A stretch of DNA of 64,000 bases from Paraglaciecola sp. MB-3u-78 (lineage in GTDB: Bacteria > Pseudomonadota > Gammaproteobacteria > Enterobacterales > Alteromonadaceae). The stretch is from positions 62,001 to 126,000 of the forward strand of contig NZ_PJCF01000086.1 in assembly GCF_002835935.1 (NCBI RefSeq), in the 5' to 3' direction. The translations under genes and the position numbers were made by a program. The notes beneath the pieces were generated by a model. That model was not told the DNA's origin, did no database searches, and saw nothing but the letters and a program-made list of their open reading frames with translations. Positions 46,177 to 55,362 of the stretch are shown in pieces (positions within the stretch are counted from its first letter, which is position 1; the number at the start of each line of letters is the position of its first letter).

Positions 46177-47850
46177 ATGGCGCGCATCAGTGTAATAGTA
46201 AATACATTTAACGGCGAGAAAATAATCAATGAAACCTTGCAAAGCATTCTATCTCAAGGCTTTGAAGATTATGAAATTTTACTATGGGATGACTGTTCAA
46301 CTGACACCACTGTTAATATAATAAAGCAAATATCGGACCCCAGGATTCAACTTCATTGTTCAACGAAAAACCAAGGACTAGGCGCTTCACGACTAGCCGC
46401 ATTGAAGAAGGCAAAAGGTGAGTGGGTTGCATTTTTAGATCAAGATGATTTGTGGTCTCCCAATCACTTAACCGCGATTATTGATAAAAGTAACGAGCAT
46501 GAAGATTTTAGTTTCATATATTCCCGAGCGGTAAGGTTTTTCGACAATGGCGATAAAGTAGAATATGACCATCGGCATGAGTTCAAAAAACTCCCAGAAG
46601 GTGACATATTCATAAACCTTATTGAAGATTCATGTTTTATAGCCATGGGCAGTGTTGTTTTCAAACGTAAAGAGTTAAACAATATTGACGATGTCCCTCC
46701 TAATATCACAGCATGCCCCGACTACTATTTTTATTTGAAACTAGCCTACAAAAAACGAGTAGGTGCTGTTCAGGAAGTTGGCTGCCACTATCGAATGTAT
46801 CAAGGCAACATGACAACTCGATATGGCGTAATAATGCAAACAGAAATACTGTGGCTGCTAGATCAATGGCGCTCCTTTATGCCGGACTCTTTGCATCGTA
46901 AACGTTGTAAAATACACTATTCGAATTTAGCATTTTGCCTCTGGAGGCAGAATCATAAAGGAAGGGAAGCACTGGGCATTTTGGTCAAACAAGGATCGTT
47001 TGGGTATTTGTTAGTACGCCCTTTTGCACAAGCATGGCGCAAAATAAAAAGAAAATTTGTCGTCCCTTTTTGGCAGCGGCAGCGCAATGTAACCGTAGAG
47101 TTTATAGGAACCAAAGTATCTGCATTCGATTTTGAGTTTGCGGTCAAAGCAATTAAATCTATGGTTTATAAGAACAATGGTGGTTACGTAAGTTGCGCAA
47201 ATGCTTTTGGTTTAACCATGGCGCATGAAGAACGCGATTATAAAAACATATTAAACAGCGCGGATATTGTCACTACAGATGGCATGCCTGTTGTTTGGGC
47301 ATTGAACGCGATGGGTAATTATTGTGAGCGTGTACACAACGACGACTTAGTATTAACATGCTGTGAACGCTACCCCAAATGGCGCCAAATTCTTGTTGGC
47401 GGCAGAGAAGGCCAGCCTGAGAAAGTCGCAGCTGAACTCAAACGCAGGTATCCAGACGTAGACATAAAAGCCTGCTTTCCAACCCCTCAAAGACCTGTTC
47501 CAAAAGACTATACAGACAGTTTGGTAAAACAAATCGAAGAACTAAAGCCGGATGTGATTTGGGTTGCCCTAGGAACCCCCGCACAAGACCATTGGATGGC
47601 TGAAGTAAACGGCAGGATAAAAGCGCCAATGGTGGCCTGTGGTAGTTTGTTCGATTTGCTTTCGGGGCAAACAAAGCCTGCTCCAGAATGGATGAAAAAA
47701 GCAGGCCTTCAATGGCTATTTCGCTTAACCTTAGAACCTAAACGACTTTTCAAGCGATATGCTTATTACAATAGTAAATATGTTTACTTGGCACTTAAGT
47801 CTGTTTTGAAATATAAGAAATCATCTGAAAGGATTGAACACCGCCGATGA
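46177..47850 (+). CDS. GT2-WecG/TagA fusion glycosyltransferase
   Basis: 557 residues joining two transferases. Residues 1-300 are a family 2 enzyme (ISVIVNTFNGEKIINETLQS, WDDCSTDTTV, FLDQDDLWSP). Residues about 310-550 match the WecG/TagA/CpsF family (GT26), which adds N-acetylmannosaminuronic or similar sugars to lipid-linked intermediates: GGYVSCANAFGLTMAHEERD, ADIVTTDGMPVVWALN, WVALGTPAQDHWM and CGSLFDLLSGQTKPAPEWM. The fusion probably performs two consecutive sugar additions. It overlaps the following GT4 gene by ATGA and is divergent from the glycosidase gene. Confidence 0.9.
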   Translation: MARISVIVNTFNGEKIINETLQSILSQGFEDYEILLWDDCSTDTTVNIIKQISDPRIQLHCSTKNQGLGASRLAALKKAKGEWVAFLDQDDLWSPNHLTAIIDKSNEHEDFSFIYSRAVRFFDNGDKVEYDHRHEFKKLPEGDIFINLIEDSCFIAMGSVVFKRKELNNIDDVPPNITACPDYYFYLKLAYKKRVGAVQEVGCHYRMYQGNMTTRYGVIMQTEILWLLDQWRSFMPDSLHRKRCKIHYSNLAFCLWRQNHKGREALGILVKQGSFGYLLVRPFAQAWRKIKRKFVVPFWQRQRNVTVEFIGTKVSAFDFEFAVKAIKSMVYKNNGGYVSCANAFGLTMAHEERDYKNILNSADIVTTDGMPVVWALNAMGNYCERVHNDDLVLTCCERYPKWRQILVGGREGQPEKVAAELKRRYPDVDIKACFPTPQRPVPKDYTDSLVKQIEELKPDVIWVALGTPAQDHWMAEVNGRIKAPMVACGSLFDLLSGQTKPAPEWMKKAGLQWLFRLTLEPKRLFKRYAYYNSKYVYLALKSVLKYKKSSERIEHRR

Positions 47851-49025
47851 GTAAAATTAGTCATAATTTAGAACAACTCCGCATACTTCATGTATTCAAT
47901 CAACCCAGAAGCGGCGGCGGGTCTCTTGCATCGACTCTAGCTACTATATCAATATTTAAAAAAACCGGACATAACGTAGAAACGTTTACCCGAAAAAGTA
48001 CCGAATTACCTGCGGGATTAAAGGGGAAATGGGCAGCAGCAAGTCGTGCGCTATACAATCCTGAATCTGTGAGAGATTTCAGGGCATTTTTAAAGCGCTT
48101 TAATCCTGACATCGTGCATGCTAACGAGTTCTTTCCACTCGTCTCACCTAATATATTGATGGAATGCAAAGAAAGAGGTATTCCGGTTGTTTTAACATGT
48201 GATGACTATCATTTAACTTGCCCCGCAAGAACTCATTTCCGAAATGGTGAAATATGCACCCTTTGCTTGAATGGGAAAGAATACAACAGCGTTCTAAATA
48301 AGTGTAAAAACAGCTATTCGGAAAGCGCTATCAATGCACTTTACAATTATAATCTCAGGCGAAAAGAAACATATCAAAATACAGTTGACCATTTCATCAC
48401 ATGCTCAGAATTCACCAAGTCGTGGATAATTGAACATGCTAATGTTTCTCCAAATTGTATTACTGCCATTCCCCATTCGATTGAAATCCCTGACACTAGT
48501 GTTAATGCGGGGCAGGGTACTTATGCCTCTTTCGCTGGACGTTTTGTTAAAGAAAAAGGTATTAACACTCTACTTGAAGCCGCAGATATATCTAAAGTCC
48601 CAGTCAAGTTAGCTCGTAACGTCAATCACTTTGTTGATATTGTACTACCAGACACCGCTGATTCTATGGTGACTCACGGAAGAGATGATTTGGCATCCTT
48701 TTACAGAAACGCTCGTTTCTTGGTGTTTCCAAGTAATTGGTTTGAAACTTATGGAGTTGTAGGTGCCGAGTCAATGGCCCATGGCGTCCCCGTTTTAGCG
48801 GCTAAAATTGGTGCTTTAAACAACTTAATTGAGGATGGAAAGACCGGTGTGTTTTTTGAAGCAGGGAATGCCCAAGACCTGGCAGAAAAAATGCGTATGC
48901 TTTGGGAAGACCCAGACTTGTGCAATCGCTTAGGCCAAGCAGGGCGACAATATGCTATAGATAACTGGAGCGAAGAAGTAAATTTCAAGCACACTATGAA
49001 GGTTTATATGAAGGTATTAGCCTAG
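47847..49025 (+). CDS. Family 4 glycosyltransferase (GT-B)
   Basis: 392 residues. The GT-B fold is shown by the N-terminal glycine-rich start ([20 protein letters not shown]), PDIVHANEF and the C-terminal donor site with E-x7-E ([20 protein letters not shown]). A Cys cluster ([18 protein letters not shown]) in the N-terminal half is common to one GT4 subgroup (from memory). It acts in the cytoplasm on lipid-linked sugar chains. Coupled to the upstream GT2-WecG gene by a 4-base overlap; its stop codon and that of the convergent decarboxylase share the palindrome CTAG. Confidence 0.92.
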   Translation: MSKISHNLEQLRILHVFNQPRSGGGSLASTLATISIFKKTGHNVETFTRKSTELPAGLKGKWAAASRALYNPESVRDFRAFLKRFNPDIVHANEFFPLVSPNILMECKERGIPVVLTCDDYHLTCPARTHFRNGEICTLCLNGKEYNSVLNKCKNSYSESAINALYNYNLRRKETYQNTVDHFITCSEFTKSWIIEHANVSPNCITAIPHSIEIPDTSVNAGQGTYASFAGRFVKEKGINTLLEAADISKVPVKLARNVNHFVDIVLPDTADSMVTHGRDDLASFYRNARFLVFPSNWFETYGVVGAESMAHGVPVLAAKIGALNNLIEDGKTGVFFEAGNAQDLAEKMRMLWEDPDLCNRLGQAGRQYAIDNWSEEVNFKHTMKVYMKVLA

Positions 49026-49957
49026 CAATGCTTTCTAAAGTACTCGATGGTTTTTTCTAAACCTTCACGCAACGGAACAATGGGCTCCCACGACAGTTTT
49101 TCTCGGGCTAAGCGCAGGTCTGGTTTGCGTTGTTTTGGGTCGTCATGAGGAAGTGGTCTGTAAACGATCTTGCTTGTGCTCTCAGGAAGTAATTCTAAAA
49201 CTGCTACAGCAAGCTGTTTCATTGAAAACTCAGTATCGTTCCCAACATTCACTGGACCCATGAAATTGGATGTGTTTTCCATCATTTTAGTCATGCCTAG
49301 CAACAAATCATCAATGAACTGGAAACTTCTAGTCTGGCTGCCATCACCATATATGGTGATATCTTGATTAGTTAGGGCTTGTACAATGAAATTTGAAACC
49401 ACGCGTCCATCGTTAGGCTGCATATTCGGGCCATACGTATTGAAGATCCTAATAATTCGAATGTCAATGCCGTGTTGACGATGATAATCCGAAAACAAAG
49501 TTTCTGCACAACGTTTTCCTTCGTCATAACATGAGCGTATGCCGATTGGATTAACTCGTCCCCAGTAGTCTTCTGGTTGAGGATGCACCGTCGGATCGCC
49601 ATAGACTTCGCTGGTTGAGGCTTGCAAAATTGTTGCCCCCACTCTTTTGGCCAAGCCAAGCATATTGATTGCGCCATGAACTGAGGTTTTTAAAGTCTGT
49701 ACAGGGTCATGCTGATAATAAACAGGTGAAGCAGGGCATGCTAAGTTGTAAATTTCATCTACTTCGACATATAAAGGAAAGGTCACATCATGACGTAAAA
49801 ACTCGAAATTATAGCTATCGAATAATTCCTTAATATTCTGCTTATTGCCGGTAAACAAGTTATCGACACAGAGAACGTCGTGTCCCTGGTTGACTAAACG
49901 CTTACATAAATGAGAGCCAATAAATCCCGCGCCGCCGGTTACTAAAATTCGTTTCAT
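49022..49957 (-). CDS. uxs: UDP-glucuronate decarboxylase (UDP-xylose synthase)
   Basis: 311 residues, an extended SDR. It converts UDP-glucuronate to UDP-xylose. The NAD turn is [18 protein letters not shown], the Tyr-x3-Lys catalytic pair is in [13 protein letters not shown], and the family-specific segments are [35 protein letters not shown] and [20 protein letters not shown]. It supplies xylose for the polysaccharide. It follows the PEP-CTERM gene by 17 bases on the same strand. Confidence 0.93.
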   Translation of the reverse strand: MKRILVTGGAGFIGSHLCKRLVNQGHDVLCVDNLFTGNKQNIKELFDSYNFEFLRHDVTFPLYVEVDEIYNLACPASPVYYQHDPVQTLKTSVHGAINMLGLAKRVGATILQASTSEVYGDPTVHPQPEDYWGRVNPIGIRSCYDEGKRCAETLFSDYHRQHGIDIRIIRIFNTYGPNMQPNDGRVVSNFIVQALTNQDITIYGDGSQTRSFQFIDDLLLGMTKMMENTSNFMGPVNVGNDTEFSMKQLAVAVLELLPESTSKIVYRPLPHDDPKQRKPDLRLAREKLSWEPIVPLREGLEKTIEYFRKHC

Positions 49958-49974
49958 TGTAGCGTTTAGTTCCT

Positions 49975-50637
49975 TTATTTATTATTTTTAGTCAATTGTT
50001 CCAAGGACTTTCGTCTTAATTGCCATATACCAGCGAGTAATAAAAGCATAAAAACTGACGGTGCAGAAACCCTCTGTATTGGTGTTAATGGCCCAGCTAT
50101 GGTTAATTCAATCTGACCATTTGTCTGGGGGCTAGCGAACAATAACGCATAAGTACTTGGCGAGTTCAGATTTTGAAATGAACCAAAGAAATCTCCACCA
50201 ACGTTTAGGGAAGCGTCAGAAAAAAATATCTGATTACCAAAAGAAGGTAAGAAAACAAAAAAACCAATGTCTCCAGCGCCTGTAAAAACACTTTGAATAC
50301 TATTGTTATCAACATCTATTACAATATTATTATTCAGATTAATTACTGCTTGGTTATTCTTCGCATCTGTCTGGTCAAATACCACGTGCAGATTATTTGT
50401 ATCTGTCACGTCGGCTCCTTCGAAATAAAAACCAAATACGTTGCCAACAAGCCCAAAAGCCTCACCAATGTCTAATATTTCAGTTAGAAAACTGCTGGTT
50501 CCGGTAACAGAGAAATAACCTGTACCGTCAATATCTTCGCTGTAAACGCCGGGAACGGGATTTTGGATAATAGTGGCATTGACTTGAGAACTAAATAAGA
50601 CAGCAAGTGCGATAACAGTCCGATATAAAAGTTTCAT
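49975..50637 (-). CDS. Secreted protein with PEP-CTERM-like sorting tail
   Basis: 220 residues. A signal peptide ([19 protein letters not shown]) is followed by an Asn/Asp/Gly-rich beta-type domain of unknown function with few Cys, then [17 protein letters not shown] and a basic RRK end. This matches the PEP-CTERM pattern of a short motif, membrane helix and Arg cluster, in the VSAPS variant seen in Alteromonadales (from memory). An exosortase would cut the tail; none is in this window. It sits directly upstream of UDP-xylose synthase in the same operon, as PEP-CTERM proteins often accompany exopolysaccharide genes. Confidence 0.82.
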   Translation of the reverse strand: MKLLYRTVIALAVLFSSQVNATIIQNPVPGVYSEDIDGTGYFSVTGTSSFLTEILDIGEAFGLVGNVFGFYFEGADVTDTNNLHVVFDQTDAKNNQAVINLNNNIVIDVDNNSIQSVFTGAGDIGFFVFLPSFGNQIFFSDASLNVGGDFFGSFQNLNSPSTYALLFASPQTNGQIELTIAGPLTPIQRVSAPSVFMLLLLAGIWQLRRKSLEQLTKNNK

Positions 50638-50889
50638 TTGTATTTCCTAGTCTGGTAGTTTTCGATGAATTTATTACAAAATAATAATACTTTAGATTGT
50701 TGGAAAAGTATGCAATATTTAAAATCTAAATTTAATTTTCTGATTTATCAAGTAGTTGGAAATAAGCTTAATTGATTAGTGCCTTGAATAAATAGAAAGT
50801 ATAAAAATTTTTGCAAACGATAAAGCATAATTACATAATCAAAAAGTGTTTTTAAATTTCTGATTTTTTAAAAAAAAAGGTAAAGTCGA
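50638..50889. other. Divergent AT-rich gap in the polysaccharide region
   Basis: 252 bases, strongly AT-rich with several A/T runs, between the leftward PEP-CTERM gene and the rightward SDR gene. It probably holds both promoters; no specific site is defined. The A-rich stretch at 50871-50883 just before the ATG includes the ribosome site AAAGG. Confidence 0.45.
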
Positions 50890-51825
50890 ATGTCATTTTG
50901 GTCAGGTAAAAAGGTATTTGTGACTGGTGTATCTGGTTTGATAGGCCAGCATTTACTGGCTCATCTATCAGAGCTTGGCGCCGAACTGGCCTTATTTACT
51001 CACTCTTCGATTATCATGCCAACGGATATTCCAAACTACAATAAATTCAAAGGCGATATTTCAAATAAGCAAGATATCGAAACCGCATTAGTTAAATTTC
51101 CTGCAGATCTTGTTATTCATTTAGCAGCCCAAAGTCAAACATCGAATGAAAATATTCGCGACACCTTTCAAACAAATACGTTAGGTACACTTAACTTATT
51201 CGAAGCCGTCAGCGCTGTTAGGCCTAACGCCAGTGTAATCTTAGCATCCAGCATCGCAGTGCAGTTTCCCGATAACATGTATGCTCCAAGTACATATGCT
51301 GCATCAAAGCAGTGCGCCGAAATTATCGCGCAAAATTACTCTGCAGCTAGAGGTATCAACTGTATGGTAATTAGACTGGGAAATACATACGGCCCAGGTG
51401 ATCACCACAATCAGCGTTTGGTGCCTAGCTTAATACAAGCAATGTTAAATAAAGAGAAAATTCAATTACGCAGTAATATTGATACCGAGACCAACTTGCT
51501 TTATGTAGAAGATGCGGTAAATGGGTTTCTACTCGTCGGGGAATATTTACTGCAAGACAAGCGCCTGTATAGCGCATTGACGCTATGTGCAAATATGAAT
51601 GTAACTACAAGGGAGTTGGTTTCATCTTTATCAAAAATTTTAGACTTATCAGCAAATGTAGCGTTAAATGAAAACTTATCATTAAAAGTCGCTGAACACG
51701 CGATTTTACCATCTGAACTTTTAGTATCAACCTTAGGTTGGCAGCCTAAGGTGAAAATGTCAGATGGGCTAGAGCAAACAGTTAACTATTACCGGCAAAC
51801 ACTTAATATACAAGGAACAGATTGA
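50890..51825 (+). CDS. NAD-dependent sugar epimerase/dehydratase (extended SDR)
   Basis: 311 residues. The nucleotide turn is VFVTGVSGLIGQHLLAHL, followed by VIHLAAQSQTS and a Tyr-x3-Lys pair in TYAASKQCAEI, with RLGNTYGPGDHHNQRLVPSL downstream. It acts on a nucleotide-linked sugar; which one cannot be told. It starts a three-gene rightward operon and overlaps the CDP-glucose dehydratase gene by one base, so it probably acts on the product of that enzyme, as a reductase or epimerase (inference). Confidence 0.85.
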   Translation: MSFWSGKKVFVTGVSGLIGQHLLAHLSELGAELALFTHSSIIMPTDIPNYNKFKGDISNKQDIETALVKFPADLVIHLAAQSQTSNENIRDTFQTNTLGTLNLFEAVSAVRPNASVILASSIAVQFPDNMYAPSTYAASKQCAEIIAQNYSAARGINCMVIRLGNTYGPGDHHNQRLVPSLIQAMLNKEKIQLRSNIDTETNLLYVEDAVNGFLLVGEYLLQDKRLYSALTLCANMNVTTRELVSSLSKILDLSANVALNENLSLKVAEHAILPSELLVSTLGWQPKVKMSDGLEQTVNYYRQTLNIQGTD

Positions 51826-52943
51826 TGAATCGGCTAGCCAATTTTTATAAAGGCAAAAAGGTATTGATTACAGGCCACACCGGTTTCAAAGGCGTTTGGC
51901 TTACTGCTTGGCTAAACCAACTCGAGGCGCAGGTCATAGGATACGCAATTCAGCCACCCAGTGATCCGAATAGTTTCGAAGCATGCCGAATGACTGATCA
52001 CATGACTCATATCTCAGGTGATGTATGCAATGCAAGTCAGGTTGAGGAGGTTTTTGAAACTCATAAACCCGATATTGTCTTCCACTTGGCAGCACAATCA
52101 TTGGTTCGATATTCTATTGATGAGCCGGCTAATACTTATTCTGTTAATGTCATCGGCACAGTCAACGTGCTTGAAGCGGCAAGAAAGTGCGACTCAGTTA
52201 AGGCCGTAATTTCGGTCACTAGTGATAAATGTTATAAAAATCAGAATTGGCAATGGGGCTATCGTGAAACTGACGAATTAGGTGGATTAGATCCATATAG
52301 CTCTAGTAAAGCTTGTGCAGAACTAGTTGTCAGCTGTTTAAGCAACCCGAGGTATCAGAAATCTGCCGGTTCCAAAACGGTTACGCCAATTGCATCGGTA
52401 AGAGCGGGTAATGTTATAGGCGGCGGTGATTGGGCTGCAGATCGAATTATCCCAGATATTTTTCGAGCTATCGTCAATAAAGACGATGTGACTATCCGTA
52501 GCCCCAATTCAACTAGGCCGTGGCAGCATGTCTTAGAGCCTTTAAGTGGATACTTGTGGTTAGGCGTAAAAATAGTAGAGCAACCAGATGCGTTTTTAGG
52601 AGGTTGGAACTTTGGCCCTAAAAATGATGATATTTGGACGGTTCAAGATATCGTAAACGGTATACTTGACCGTTGGCAAACAAAAAACACCAAACTAATT
52701 ATTGATGAGGACAAGTCGGGTGCTGAATCTCAGTTACTGAAACTTGATTGCAGCAAAGCTCAACAGTTACTGGACTGGAGTGCAATATGGAATGTACCGA
52801 CAGTATTGGATGCAATAGTGGCTTGGTATCAACAATACTTGTTAGAACCAAATGCAGACATGTATCCCCTTTTGATTACTCAAATTAAGCAGTATTCAGC
52901 AGATGCTGAGAAAGCTGGTCACGCTTGGGCAAAAGCTCATTAA
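51825..52943 (+). CDS. rfbG: CDP-glucose 4,6-dehydratase
   Basis: About 372 residues. It converts CDP-glucose to CDP-4-keto-6-deoxyglucose, entry to 3,6-dideoxy and branched sugars. The family features are YKGKKVLITGHTGFKGVWLT, PDIVFHLAAQSLVRYS, VTSDKCYKNQNWQWGYRE, the Tyr-x3-Lys in DPYSSSKACAELV and RAGNVIGGGDWAADRIIPD. The ATG at 51825 (TGATG overlap) is preferred to the TTG before it, with AAGGAA 7 bases upstream. The partner gene rfbF, making CDP-glucose, is not in the window. Confidence 0.93.
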   Translation: MNRLANFYKGKKVLITGHTGFKGVWLTAWLNQLEAQVIGYAIQPPSDPNSFEACRMTDHMTHISGDVCNASQVEEVFETHKPDIVFHLAAQSLVRYSIDEPANTYSVNVIGTVNVLEAARKCDSVKAVISVTSDKCYKNQNWQWGYRETDELGGLDPYSSSKACAELVVSCLSNPRYQKSAGSKTVTPIASVRAGNVIGGGDWAADRIIPDIFRAIVNKDDVTIRSPNSTRPWQHVLEPLSGYLWLGVKIVEQPDAFLGGWNFGPKNDDIWTVQDIVNGILDRWQTKNTKLIIDEDKSGAESQLLKLDCSKAQQLLDWSAIWNVPTVLDAIVAWYQQYLLEPNADMYPLLITQIKQYSADAEKAGHAWAKAH

Positions 52944-52965
52944 TAAAAAAATAGGAGAAAATAAA

Positions 52966-54195
52966 ATGGCTGACTCGTTTAAATGCCTTGCATGCAACAG
53001 CAACAAATATCACATGGTACTCGATATGGGGGAAGTCCCTTTAGCTAACGCGTTTGTGCAAAATAGTGAAGATACTGCAGATCAAAATAGAGAACCCTTA
53101 TCATTAGTGATGTGCTTGGAGTGCGACTTACTTCAGATCAAAGATGAAGTAGACAGAACAAAATTATTTAGTAACTATTTGTGGATGACGTCAACTTCAT
53201 CCGGTGCTAAAACACATGCTGAAAACTTATCTGAGCATCTATGGAAAAGATTTGGCAACAATGAAAAGAAACCTTTTTTAGTTGAAGTTGCCAGTAATGA
53301 TGGCTTTTTTCTTGAACATTATAGAGATGCAGGGTTTGATATTTTGGGTGTTGATCCTTCCAACTTTGCAGAAGAAGCCAATGCGCGAGGCTTGCCTTCA
53401 ATAAGAGACTTTTTTGGTGTCGATGTAGTTAATAAAATTTTAGAGACTAGAGAAAAACCAGAAGTGATGGTTGCGCGCAATGTCTTAGGGCATTCCAGTG
53501 AATTACAGGATTTAGTTGCGGGTATGCAAAAACTATTGTCTGCTGAAGGAACCCTGGTATTAGAGCTTCCATATGCTTATATGCTAAGAGCTGAATTGCA
53601 ATATGACACTATATTTCACGAACACCTTTCTTATCTTACTGTTGGTTCATTGCATAACTTATTTAAGCGATACCAATTAAAAATAACCAACGTTGATTTT
53701 GTGCACATGAACGGTGGCTCTTTGATATGCGAAGTGATGCATGAAAATAGTAAGGTGGCGTCGAATGATCAGGCAATGCTCGCGTTTGAGAAGTTTATTG
53801 GCTTAAATACGGTTAATGGATGGGAAAATTTTGCCAAAGACGTCAATAAACAACGAAAAGATCTGGTTGCTTTATTAACTGATTTGAAAAACAAAGGTCA
53901 CAAAGTGGTTTCCTATGGTGCTGCTGCGAAATTTATGACGATGCTAAATTATTGTGATATTGGACCAGACTTAGTCGCAGCTTGTGGCGACGCAAACACT
54001 AGGAAGCAAGGACTTTTATGTCCAGGAGTCCATATTCCTGTGGTGAGCCCTAAGGAATTGATAGACATGAGTCCCGATTTTATACTGATAGGGGCTTGGA
54101 ATTTCAAAGATGAAATAATTAGCGTAATGCGCAACAAATATAATTTTAAAGGTGAATTTATTATGCCATTACCTTACCCTGAAATTATTGACTGA
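52966..54195 (+). CDS. Sugar C-methyltransferase (SAM-dependent, zinc-binding N-terminus)
   Basis: 409 residues. The N-terminal zinc-binding motif has paired Cys (FKCLACNSNKYH, then VMCLECDLLQI), followed by a class I methyltransferase core (FLVEVASNDGFFLEHYRDAG) and the C-terminal domain of sugar C-methyltransferases (VVSYGAAAKFMTMLNYC). Related enzymes methylate C-3 of 4-keto-6-deoxysugars. The frame is open upstream, but the ATG at 52966 with AGGAG 9 bases upstream is right. It is 22 bases after rfbG, so it likely methylates a CDP-ketosugar derived from it (inference). Confidence 0.9.
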   Translation: MADSFKCLACNSNKYHMVLDMGEVPLANAFVQNSEDTADQNREPLSLVMCLECDLLQIKDEVDRTKLFSNYLWMTSTSSGAKTHAENLSEHLWKRFGNNEKKPFLVEVASNDGFFLEHYRDAGFDILGVDPSNFAEEANARGLPSIRDFFGVDVVNKILETREKPEVMVARNVLGHSSELQDLVAGMQKLLSAEGTLVLELPYAYMLRAELQYDTIFHEHLSYLTVGSLHNLFKRYQLKITNVDFVHMNGGSLICEVMHENSKVASNDQAMLAFEKFIGLNTVNGWENFAKDVNKQRKDLVALLTDLKNKGHKVVSYGAAAKFMTMLNYCDIGPDLVAACGDANTRKQGLLCPGVHIPVVSPKELIDMSPDFILIGAWNFKDEIISVMRNKYNFKGEFIMPLPYPEIID

Positions 54196-54203
54196 AAGCA
54201 CGC

Positions 54204-54809
54204 TTAGTGACTGCTTATTTTATACCGTAACTTTCGTCTGATTAGGGTTTTGTTTTTGCCTATATCTCGTTTAGTTTGTAGTAACGGAAATATCTTAACG
54301 TTGTCACTGATTTTTATGGGTCCAGACACGGTTGTGTAGGCGCCTAACTGTACATTATTGCCCAGCCTCGGGCACGCTTCTAATATTGTATCTGCGGACG
54401 CTGTTGAGGAGTAACAAACGGCCAGAGAAAACAATGTAAGACGCTTGCCTGCGCTACCATGAAAAACAACACCAGGAGGATGTGATAGACGACATCCTGG
54501 TCCAATACAACTCTGTGGCGGTATATTTACTTTATGCACAATCTGATTTAAGCGTGCAACAAAAAGACCGAGATTTTTCCATTGATTAACATAGAGGAAG
54601 TGAGCTAAACGGTATAACATCAAACATTGAATTTCAGGCATAAAAAACGCACTTAGTCGTCGCTTAAATCCTTTACCCAAGGCTTTATTCGTTTGGGATT
54701 TCGTTAGGTAACGATTAATATCTTGGCGAATATTGAACCTCAGCCCTTTCCAAAAAGAATGATGATATTTGTCACAATTCTTATGTTCCTGACTATGCTC
54801 ATTTTGCAT
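54204..54809 (-). CDS. Serine-acetyltransferase-like hexapeptide acyltransferase, second copy
   Basis: 201 residues. The N-terminal helical half (FKRRLSAFFMPEIQCLMLYR, then LAHFLYVNQW) and the left-handed beta-helix (IGPGCRLSHPPGVVFHGSAG, then RLGNNVQLGAYTTVSGPIKI) match the CysE-like family used to acetylate sugars. The His in the SHPPG turn is in the expected catalytic area. The beta-helix is less regular than in the paralogue upstream, and the end is Lys/Arg-rich. Its ATG overlaps the end of that paralogue by 11 bases. It is the last gene of the long leftward polysaccharide operon. Probably decorates the polymer with acetyl groups. Confidence 0.8.
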   Translation of the reverse strand: MQNEHSQEHKNCDKYHHSFWKGLRFNIRQDINRYLTKSQTNKALGKGFKRRLSAFFMPEIQCLMLYRLAHFLYVNQWKNLGLFVARLNQIVHKVNIPPQSCIGPGCRLSHPPGVVFHGSAGKRLTLFSLAVCYSSTASADTILEACPRLGNNVQLGAYTTVSGPIKISDNVKIFPLLQTKRDIGKNKTLIRRKLRYKISSH

Positions 54810-55362
54810 TAGAAATCGCCCGATACTCGTGGGCTTCTACCGTCGTGTTGTCTGGCACATCAAACGTAACGGCTACTACAGCACTAATTATTACGTTGTT
54901 ACCTACTGTCACTGGCCCTAGAACTCCGCTATGGGGTTCCAATATCACGTTATCTCCAATCAAGCAGAAACCAGGACCTGCGCCAATATCTTCAAATCGA
55001 CCAGTTTCACCACCTAGGCCAGAGCAAGCGCTAACAGTAAGGTTTTTTCCCGCACTGCCCATCACGGCAACGCCAGCTGGATGGAGCACAACAAACCCCT
55101 CTCCTATATCGGCATGCTCGCTAATATCAGCACCAGTCCATAACAAATTGAAATGCCAAATCATTCTTCCTAGCCAAGATGAACCTCTGGCCTGAAAGTA
55201 ATTAGCTAATCTATAAAACAATACTGCGTGAAAACTGGGATGAAAGTAAGCTGATTTACGATTGCGAATGCCCTTTTCGTTTAACATATTAAGCAATCTG
55301 CGGTGGTCCCAACATATTCGCCTTTTTACTTCACTAAAAGTTAATCTGGGACTAGGAAACAT
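54799..55362 (-). CDS. Serine-acetyltransferase-like hexapeptide acyltransferase, first copy
   Basis: 187 residues with the same plan as its neighbour: helical N-terminus (SAYFHPSFHAVLFYRLANYF), then a hexapeptide beta-helix (ADISEHADIGEGFVVLHPAG, then NVILEPHSGVLGPVTVGNNV). The His in VVLHPAG is the probable catalytic base. A role in serine/cysteine metabolism is unlikely in this setting; O-acetylation of the polysaccharide is inferred. It overlaps both neighbours by 11 bases. Confidence 0.85.
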   Translation of the reverse strand: MFPSPRLTFSEVKRRICWDHRRLLNMLNEKGIRNRKSAYFHPSFHAVLFYRLANYFQARGSSWLGRMIWHFNLLWTGADISEHADIGEGFVVLHPAGVAVMGSAGKNLTVSACSGLGGETGRFEDIGAGPGFCLIGDNVILEPHSGVLGPVTVGNNVIISAVVAVTFDVPDNTTVEAHEYRAISNAK

